Source: Cutibacterium modestum
GTDB taxonomy: Bacteria > Actinomycetota > Actinomycetes > Propionibacteriales > Propionibacteriaceae
NCBI RefSeq assembly: GCF_008326345.1
Contig: NZ_BJEN01000001.1
Coordinates: forward strand, 124,001-188,000
Length of the DNA: 64,000 bases
Reading direction: 5' to 3'
Numbering within the stretch: the stretch's first letter is position 1; each line of letters begins with the position of its first letter. This document shows, piece by piece, positions 58,175 to 64,000 of the stretch. A model generated the notes under the pieces. That model was not told the origin of the DNA. It worked only from the letters and a program-made list of their open reading frames with translations, and did not search any database. The position numbers and the translations under genes are program-made.

Positions 58175-59578
58175 TCAGAAGTTGATCATCTGCCCCTCAA
58201 CACCCTCCGCGGCATCCTTGAGAGCCTCCGATAGCGACGGATGCGCGTGGATGTTGCGGCCGATCTCCTCAGCGGTGATGTCCCATAGTTGAGCCAAGGT
58301 CAGCTCGGGAAGCAACTCAGAGACGTCATGGCCAACTAGCGAGGCACCGAGAAGCTCGCCGTGGCGGGCGTCGGCGACAATCTTCACGAAACCGCTGCCA
58401 TCTCCCAGACCCCACGCCTTGCCATTGGCGGCGAATGGGAACTTGGACACCTTGACCTCGTAGCCCTTCTCACGGGCCTGGTCCTCCGAGTAACCGAAGG
58501 AACCCACCTGCGGCTGGCAGTAGGTGGCGCGCGGGATCATGTCGTAGTTGATCGGCATGGTCTCGGCCCCGGCAATCGTCTCGGCGGCGACGACGCCTTG
58601 AGCCTCGGCGGTGTGGGCCAGCATGAGCTTGGCGGTGCAGTCACCGATGGCGTAGATGCCGTCAACGTTGGTACGCATGAAGTCGTCGATCTCGATGGCG
58701 TCACGCTCGGTGAGTTTCACGCCGGTCTTCTCCAAGCCGTAGCCCTCAACGCGCGGGGCGAATCCGACGGCCTGCAAAACACGGTCAGACTCAATGGTCT
58801 TGGAGTCTCCGCCCTTCGACGGCGAGACGGTGACCTTGACCTTCTCACCAGAGTCGTCGATGGAATCGACCTTGGTGGAGGTCAGGACCTTAATGCCGAG
58901 TTTCTTGTAAGCCTTGGCTAGTTCAGCCGAAACCTCCTTGTCCTCGTTCGGGACCATACGGTCGAGGAACTCAACGATAGTTACGTCACAGCCGTAGTTG
59001 GCCAGCACATAGGCAAACTCAGTGCCGATGGCTCCAGAACCGGCGATAACTATGGACCCGGGGACGGTGTCGGAAAGGATCTGCTCCTTGTAGGTGACGA
59101 CCCGTTCGGAGAGCTGAGTGCCTGGCAGAGTTTTGACGACCGAACCGGCCGCGATGATCGCGTTGTCGAAGGTGATCTCGTCGGTCACATTGCCGCCAGA
59201 GTCCTTAACGGAGATAGCCTTGGGACCGGTAAACTCTCCCCACCCGTTGAACTCGGAGATCTTGTTCTTCTTCATGAGGAAGTGAATGCCCTTGACCATG
59301 CGGGCAGACACCTCGCGGGAACGGCTGAAAGCTTTGCCAAAGTCGACGGTGATGTCGCCACCGATGCCAAAAGTCTTGGCGTCCTTGGTGACGATGTGGG
59401 CTAGTTCTGCGTTGCGCAAAAGTGACTTGGTGGGGATACAGCCAACATTGAGGCAAACACCACCCCAGTATTCCTTCTCGATAATGGCGGTCTTCTTGCC
59501 GAGCTGGGCGGCACGAATGGCTGCAACATAGCCACCGGGGCCGGCCCCAAGGACAACGACGTCAAAATGTGAGCTCAT
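58175..59578 (-). CDS. lpd: Dihydrolipoamide dehydrogenase (E3)
   Basis: A 467-residue flavoprotein. The FAD site is [21 protein letters not shown] and the redox disulfide [17 protein letters not shown] near residue 45. The NAD site is [15 protein letters not shown] near 180, the central motif [19 protein letters not shown] near 310, and the catalytic dyad [10 protein letters not shown] near 445. It reoxidises dihydrolipoamide in pyruvate dehydrogenase and in the complex containing Kgd (18499-22278). ATG 59578 is used; the frame opens 15 codons earlier. It is divergent from the MurA-like gene. Confidence 0.95.
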   Translation of the reverse strand: MSSHFDVVVLGAGPGGYVAAIRAAQLGKKTAIIEKEYWGGVCLNVGCIPTKSLLRNAELAHIVTKDAKTFGIGGDITVDFGKAFSRSREVSARMVKGIHFLMKKNKISEFNGWGEFTGPKAISVKDSGGNVTDEITFDNAIIAAGSVVKTLPGTQLSERVVTYKEQILSDTVPGSIVIAGSGAIGTEFAYVLANYGCDVTIVEFLDRMVPNEDKEVSAELAKAYKKLGIKVLTSTKVDSIDDSGEKVKVTVSPSKGGDSKTIESDRVLQAVGFAPRVEGYGLEKTGVKLTERDAIEIDDFMRTNVDGIYAIGDCTAKLMLAHTAEAQGVVAAETIAGAETMPINYDMIPRATYCQPQVGSFGYSEDQAREKGYEVKVSKFPFAANGKAWGLGDGSGFVKIVADARHGELLGASLVGHDVSELLPELTLAQLWDITAEEIGRNIHAHPSLSEALKDAAEGVEGQMINF

Positions 59579-59727
59579 GGGTAACACTCTAGTGGGAAGG
59601 TCACTCTGTGATGAAGATCTCACTGAAGAGATCCTGATTGACTCACCCGACCAGTCCTCCCTGAGGGAAGGAACTCAGATCTGATATATCTTGGTCAGGA
59701 AACGAGTTGTCGTCGAAGGGATCTGCT

Positions 59728-61254
59728 GTGGACAACATCACTCCAGCTTCGGTCGGTCGCCTCATCCGCGACGCGCGCAAGCAGCATGGAATGACGCAGA
59801 ACCAATTGGCGGAGATCCTCAAGACCTCCCAGAGCGCTATTCACCGGGTGGAGTCAGGCACACAGAACCTCTCTTTGGAGTACATCAACCGCATCGCAGA
59901 GGCCTTGGAGTCCCCCATCATCACCCAACCGGGAAGCGGCACCATGAACTACCGCATCGAGGGTGGTCATCAGCTCTCTGGCTCCATCGAGGTGCGGTCC
60001 TCCAAGAACGCCGCCGTCGCGCTGCTGTGTGCCTGCCTCATCAACAGGGGCCGTACCGTGCTGCGCGGTATCGCCCACATCGAGGAGGTCAACCGCATCC
60101 TTGAGGTGCTCACCTCTATTGGCGTCACCTACGAATGGTCTGACGATGAGCGCGACCTCACCCTGACTCGTCCGGCTGAACTCAACCTCGATGATATGGA
60201 TATTGAGGCTGCTCGACGTACCCGAAGCGTCATCATGTTCCTCGGACCGCTGATGCGGTTCTACGATTCTTTCAAACTCCCCTACGCTGGTGGCTGCAAC
60301 TTGGGCGCTCGAACCGTCGAGCCCCACCTGCAGGTGCTACGCGCATTCGGCCTTGACGTCGTTGCCACCGAGGGCTTCTACCAGTGCCACGTCACTGATC
60401 GCACCGTCAAGGAGCGTCACATCGTCCTGACGGAGCGCGGCGACACTGTTACCGAAAATGCGCTGCTGGCCGCTGCCCAGACCCCTGGTATGACTGTGCT
60501 GCGCAACGCCAGCCCGAATTACATGGTGCAGGATCTGTGCGTGTTCCTGTGCCAGCTCGGCGTGCAGATTGAGGGCATCGGAACGACGACTCTGCGAATC
60601 CGCGGTGTCGAGAAGATCGACGCTGACGTCGAATACGCTCCATCCGAGGACCCGATCGAGGCGATGAGCCTCCTTACGGCGGCGGTCGTCACTAAGTCGG
60701 AGCTGACGATCACCCGCTGCCCGATCGAGTTCCTTGAAATTGAGCTGGCGATCTTGTCCGAGATGGGTCTGGACTTCGACCTTTCCCCCGAGTATGTCTC
60801 CCACAACGAGTTCACCCGTCTGGTTGACGTCACGGTGCGCTCCAGTAAGTTGCGGGCGGTGGCCGACAAGATCCATCCGATGCCCTTTCCCGGCCTCAAT
60901 ATCGACAACCTGCCGTTCTTTGCGGTTATTGCTGCCGAGGCCGACGGCCAAACCCTTATCCACGACTGGTGCTACGAGAACCGTGCCATCCACTTGCTCG
61001 ACCTGGGCAAACTCGGCGCTGACGTTCAGCTGCTTGATCCGCACCGTCTCATCGTGCGGGGCCCGACTCGCTGGCGTGGCCGCGAACTTATCTGCCCGCC
61101 AGCCCTGCGTCCTGCCGTCTGTCTGCTGTTGGCGGCTTTAGCTGCTTCGGGAGAGACGGCTCTGCGCGACGTCTACATGATCAACCGTGGTTACGAGGAC
61201 CTTCCGACCCGGCTTGGGGCGTTGGGGGCCAAAATCACCGTCTTCCACGGCTGA
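59728..61254 (+). CDS. MurA-family enolpyruvyl transferase with N-terminal XRE helix-turn-helix
   Basis: A 508-residue protein. Residues about 8-65 form an XRE/Cro-type helix-turn-helix (VGRLIRDARKQHGMTQNQLA, then TSQSAIHRVESGTQNLSLEY). From about residue 75 it is a full UDP-GlcNAc 1-carboxyvinyltransferase: SSKNAAVALLCACLINRG (Lys-Asn pair), GGCNLGARTVEPHL with the catalytic cysteine, FPGLNIDNLPF with the catalytic aspartate, CYENR and ALRPAV with the late arginine. The usual GARPVD reads GARTVE. It would make the first committed step of peptidoglycan synthesis; the HTH suggests DNA binding as well. GTG 59728 has AAGGGA upstream; TTG 59707 is an alternative. Confidence 0.88.
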   Translation: MDNITPASVGRLIRDARKQHGMTQNQLAEILKTSQSAIHRVESGTQNLSLEYINRIAEALESPIITQPGSGTMNYRIEGGHQLSGSIEVRSSKNAAVALLCACLINRGRTVLRGIAHIEEVNRILEVLTSIGVTYEWSDDERDLTLTRPAELNLDDMDIEAARRTRSVIMFLGPLMRFYDSFKLPYAGGCNLGARTVEPHLQVLRAFGLDVVATEGFYQCHVTDRTVKERHIVLTERGDTVTENALLAAAQTPGMTVLRNASPNYMVQDLCVFLCQLGVQIEGIGTTTLRIRGVEKIDADVEYAPSEDPIEAMSLLTAAVVTKSELTITRCPIEFLEIELAILSEMGLDFDLSPEYVSHNEFTRLVDVTVRSSKLRAVADKIHPMPFPGLNIDNLPFFAVIAAEADGQTLIHDWCYENRAIHLLDLGKLGADVQLLDPHRLIVRGPTRWRGRELICPPALRPAVCLLLAALAASGETALRDVYMINRGYEDLPTRLGALGAKITVFHG

Positions 61255-62069
61255 ACCGTGGCGTCCTCCGGCCACCAGTCTAACTCGTCACCGGGATGCG
61301 CCATGGTGCGCTCGAGGACTGCATGTACGACACCGGCCGTTTTGCCGAGTGCGGTATCCAGTGATTCCCCTTTCACCAACCCCGCCGTAAGAACGGCACT
61401 AGTGAGGTCTCCTGCGCCGTTGAAGTGATGGTCGAGGAGAGGGTCGTGGGTCAAAATGGCCCTCTCCCCCGTCACCCCAACCATCGCGATGCCGTCACCA
61501 TCATCATCGTGATACGGCACTGAGGTGACGACGACAAGGTGCGTTCCGGTGAGGCTTCGAGCCGCCCTGACGATGTCGTCAAGGGTGCGAGGTTCGGTCC
61601 CTGTCAGAATGCCGAGCTCGGCGAGGTTTGGCACCACGACGTCGGCGTGTTGAACAGCATCCTTCATCCATGACACGGTCTCGTCGGAGACGTAGGCCCT
61701 GAGCTGGCCGTCTGGGGTCACGTCCCCCATGACAGGATCGCAGACCCATATCGTGTCGGGGTGGTGGGCACGACACTTCTCCACGGTTCGCAGTACTGCT
61801 GGCCCGGTGCGCGGGGTGAGGTACCCTGACAGCACCGCGTCAACATGCTTGAGCTCGCCGTTGGAGTCAAGGGCGTTGACCATGGCGTCAATCTGCTCAG
61901 AATCGATGGGGATGCCAGCGACACTGGAACGGCCATTGTGGTTCGACAACAATGCAGTAGGCATCCCCCAAGCACGCACTCCCATAGCTCGCATTACGGG
62001 AACAGCGATGGTGTTACCGACGGTTCCCTGGACGACGTGGGACTGCAGCGATAAGACGGTGACACTCAC
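61191..62069 (-). CDS. Pyridoxal kinase (PdxY/PdxK type)
   Basis: A 292-residue ribokinase-fold enzyme phosphorylating pyridoxal. The N-terminal VLSLQSHVVQGTVGNTIAVP is the substrate region, YLTPRTGPAVLRTV and VCDPVMGD follow, then PNLAELGILTG, and the catalytic motif FNGAGDLTSAVLTAGLVKG near residue 225. The stop lies 64 bases inside the 3' end of the MurA-like gene on the other strand, so the C-terminus (about 20 residues) overlaps it antisense. A shorter functional C-terminus is plausible since the last residues are not conserved. ATG 62069 is used. Confidence 0.9.
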   Translation of the reverse strand: MSVTVLSLQSHVVQGTVGNTIAVPVMRAMGVRAWGMPTALLSNHNGRSSVAGIPIDSEQIDAMVNALDSNGELKHVDAVLSGYLTPRTGPAVLRTVEKCRAHHPDTIWVCDPVMGDVTPDGQLRAYVSDETVSWMKDAVQHADVVVPNLAELGILTGTEPRTLDDIVRAARSLTGTHLVVVTSVPYHDDDGDGIAMVGVTGERAILTHDPLLDHHFNGAGDLTSAVLTAGLVKGESLDTALGKTAGVVHAVLERTMAHPGDELDWWPEDATVQPWKTVILAPNAPSRVGRSS

Positions 62070-62135
62070 GGTAGAACATGGTAGTGGCCACCGTGCTCAC
62101 TCACCCAGACCATCTCAGGGGCACAATGGGCTGTT

Positions 62136-62931
62136 GTGAGAGCTACTGACTATCCGTACTGCCAGCGTCCGTTCACTGTGTTAGCCCATCGTGGTGGCGC
62201 CAGGTATGGACGTCAACAAGGGGATCGAGAACACTCTTGCTGCCTTTGGGCATGCGGTCGAGGTGGGATGTACCTATCTTGAAACCGACGTTCACGCGAC
62301 CAGCGACGGGATGTTAGTGGCATTCCACGATCCGATACTCGATCGCGTCACTGAATCGAGCGGCGTCATTGCCGCCATGCCCTGGCACAAGGTCAAACAA
62401 GCCAAGGTCGGTGGTGAACCGATCCCCACCTTGGACGAGATACTTGACGCCTTTCCCGAGGCGTTTATCAATATCGACATCAAGCATGATGGCGCCACTA
62501 TGCCGCTTATCGATGTTCTTTCCCGTCACCAGGCATGGGGTCGGGTTTGTGTTGGGTCCTTTAGCAGTAACCGTATCCGGACGTTCCGTCGACTCATTCG
62601 GGAGCGCACTGCGACCGCGGTGGGACCTGTTGGGGTTGGCTGGGCTGTCGTCGGCCCTCGTAGCATGCAAATGGCAGGGTCTTGCGGAGACGCCTACCAG
62701 GTGCCGCATCGCTTGACTCGATATGGAGCCCCCCTTGTGACACCGACCTTTATTGATGCTGCTCATCGTCTGGGGCGAGCCGTTCACGTCTGGACGGTCA
62801 ACGAGATCTCTGAGGCTCGAGAGCTGATGGACATGGGAGTTGACGGCATTGTTACAGATCGTCCTGACCTCATGTGCGAGTTTGCTCGCGTCCACCAGCC
62901 GAAGGAGGCGCCAACTCTTGTCCCGCGGTGA
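62136..62931 (+). pseudogene. Glycerophosphodiester phosphodiesterase, frameshifted after the HRG motif
   Basis: From GTG 62136 the frame gives RPFTVLAHRGGARYG, which contains the catalytic HRG histidine of GDPD enzymes at residue 18. The next family block, NKGIENTLAAFGHAVEVG with ETDVHATSDGMLVAFHD (the metal and second-histidine region), is in a different frame beginning before 62207. A one-base loss at about 62207-62213 splits them. The open part, 62191-62931, keeps the rest of the TIM barrel up to HVWTVNEISEARELMDMGVD and GIVTDRP. Without the HRG motif it should be inactive. A frame correction by sequence error cannot be excluded. Confidence 0.75.
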
Positions 62932-63090
62932 TCCACTGTGATCGCTGCTGCTAACGGTCGCCACCGTACGTCCACGGCGTGAACGCCTGTCTCGGCCGTC
63001 GGTTCTGTGCCCCGAAATTTGTTGCTTGTGGGATGCTGGGGTTGTTGAGGCCCGACCAGGGCTTGATGCCTACAAGCAGGAGGGAGCATC

Positions 63091-63423
63091 ATGGCCGACC
63101 GTGCGCTACGAGGCATGGGTTTAGGATCCAAGAGCTTCGAGGATGAAGAAGGCGTTGAGATGGCCGAACGCCAGGAGATTGGCTTTGACTGTCAAAACGG
63201 CCACCACTTTGATCTCACCTTCTCCACTGAGGCAGAACTACCGAGTTTGTGGGAGTGCCCGCGCTGTGGCGCAGAGGCGCTGCGTAGCGACGGCACAGAT
63301 CCTCAGCGGAAGAAGCAGAAGCCGCAACGTACCCACTGGGACATGCTTACTGAGCGTCGTTCGATCCCCGAACTCGAAGAACTACTTGCCGAGAGGCTGG
63401 ACGAAATCCGCAAAGAAGATTAA
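63091..63423 (+). CDS. rbpA: RNA polymerase-binding protein RbpA
   Basis: A 110-residue actinobacterial transcription factor that stabilises the housekeeping sigma factor on RNA polymerase and helps open promoters. The N-terminal tail ADRALRGMGLGSKSFEDEEG, the zinc-ribbon core with FDCQNGHHF and WECPRCG, the basic linker RKKQKPQR and the sigma-interaction helix THWDMLTERRSIPELEELL are all there. AGGAGGGAG precedes ATG 63091. It is followed by a terminator shared with the next gene on the opposite strand. Confidence 0.95.
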   Translation: MADRALRGMGLGSKSFEDEEGVEMAERQEIGFDCQNGHHFDLTFSTEAELPSLWECPRCGAEALRSDGTDPQRKKQKPQRTHWDMLTERRSIPELEELLAERLDEIRKED

Positions 63424-63447
63424 TCCTGCTGAGGCCGTGTGGCCGAT

Positions 63448-63485
63448 GTGCCCCGTGGACGTGGTCCATGGGGCACACACTTTTT
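63448..63485. terminator. Intrinsic terminator after rbpA
   Basis: GTGCCCCGTGGA and TCCATGGGGCAC pair over 12 bases with one G-U, loop CGTGG, followed by ACACTTTTTG. It ends rbpA and, on the other strand, lies just past the mannosyltransferase stop. Confidence 0.85.
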
Positions 63486-63486
63486 G

Positions 63487-64000
63487 TCAGCGGTGAGAAC
63501 GGCGCTCCTTGATGTCACCGGCGACCTTCTCGGCTCGGTCCAAGGCCACGTGGCCAAGATCTTTGAGTTGGTGAGAGCGGTAGTCAAGCCCCCACATAGT
63601 GGTACGTAGCAACGCCTCGACGACGATATCCTTGCTCATCTTGGAGTTGCCGTATTCACGCTCAATAAACTCGATCGGGACTTCCGCGACGGTCATACCT
63701 TTCTTGAGGGTACGCCAGGTGAGGTCGAGCTGGAAGCAGTAACCAGCCGAGGCGACATCCTCAAGTCCGATAGCGCGCAGAGTGTTAGCGCGGAAGGCGT
63801 TGAATCCGCCGGTGGGGTCTTTGACACTGATCCCCAGGCACATCCGGGTCCATAGGCCACCACCTCGCGAGATGAGTTCGCGATACTTTGGCCAGTTGAC
63901 CACCGATCCGCCCTTGACGTAGCGGGACCCCTTGACCATGTCGGCGCGCTTGAGGGCCTCCAGCAGTAGCGGCAATTGTTCAGGTTGGTGGGAACCGTCG
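63487..64000 (-). CDS. Polyprenol-monophosphomannose synthase (partial, C-terminal part)
   Basis: The last 171 or so codons of a GT2-family glycosyltransferase; the frame runs off the window edge (DGSHQPEQLPLLLEALKRAD at the edge). The motifs VKGSRYVKGG, WPKYRELISRGG, LGISVKDPTGGFNAFR and FQLDLTWRTLKKG, then VPIEFIEREYGNSKMS, are those of DPM1/Ppm1 synthases. These make polyprenyl-phosphate mannose for lipoglycan and protein mannosylation. A GT87-like enzyme at 22465-23787 could use the product. It is convergent with rbpA. Confidence 0.93.
   Translation of the reverse strand, partial: DGSHQPEQLPLLLEALKRADMVKGSRYVKGGSVVNWPKYRELISRGGGLWTRMCLGISVKDPTGGFNAFRANTLRAIGLEDVASAGYCFQLDLTWRTLKKGMTVAEVPIEFIEREYGNSKMSKDIVVEALLRTTMWGLDYRSHQLKDLGHVALDRAEKVAGDIKERRSHR

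Overview
The window is a stretch of an actinobacterial chromosome, most likely Propionibacteriaceae and close to Cutibacterium acnes. The evidence is a moderately high G+C content (by eye), the actinobacterial markers (mycothiol-type sigH/rshA pair, whiB1, RbpA, Kgd, bL37, PdtaS, UdgB) and a CAMP-factor-type secreted protein gene. Species naming is inference; no database search was possible.

Layout. 1-3893: 3' part of an oligopeptide/dipeptide ABC transporter operon (binding protein, two permeases, two ATPases). 3894-8585: an insert between dppF and serA holding a YheO-type regulator, a cysteine/serine-type HAAAP permease and an L-cysteine desulfidase (cyuPA-like). It is bounded on the left by a decayed copy of serA and on the right by a decayed copy of dppF, as expected from a duplicated dppF-serA junction. 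8586-18430: serA, hisN, a dead S10 carboxypeptidase, rsgA-aroA-doxX, the sigH-rshA redox stress pair, the 24-codon bL37 gene, pdtaS, whiB1, a membrane protein and a DUF6104 gene. 18499-23787: kgd (2-oxoglutarate decarboxylase/dehydrogenase) and a GT87-like membrane protein, then tRNA-Arg(CCG).

24040-43963 is a long same-strand housekeeping block: lysA-hom-thrC-thrB (aspartate-family amino acids), rho-rpmE-prfA-prmC-tsaC-wecA (termination, translation, envelope precursor), the F0F1 ATP synthase genes (atpI-like, atpZ, atpBEFHAGDC) and a DUF2550 gene. The same order is known from Mycobacterium tuberculosis (recall). A PduO cobalamin adenosyltransferase and UdgB follow on the minus strand.

46151-56473 is accessory and decaying: a frameshifted CAMP factor, an orphan seven-helix membrane protein, remnants of a type I restriction-modification system, and an L-fucose catabolic locus. 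In the fucose locus fucI and fucU are intact, fucK and fucP each carry a frameshift, and a LacI regulator with fucA lies on the opposite strand. Two similar LacI-family operator-like sites sit in front of fucI and fucA. 56784-64000: an ArsR-CDF metal efflux pair, lpd, an enolpyruvyl transferase (MurA family) with an N-terminal XRE helix-turn-helix domain, pyridoxal kinase, a frameshifted glycerophosphodiesterase, rbpA, and the end of a polyprenol-phosphate mannose synthase.

The frameshifts fall in accessory genes while the housekeeping genes are open, which argues for real gene decay rather than general sequencing error. The most unusual items are the HTH-MurA fusion, the mirror-image dppF/serA remnants around the cyu genes, and the broken but still operator-equipped fucose locus.
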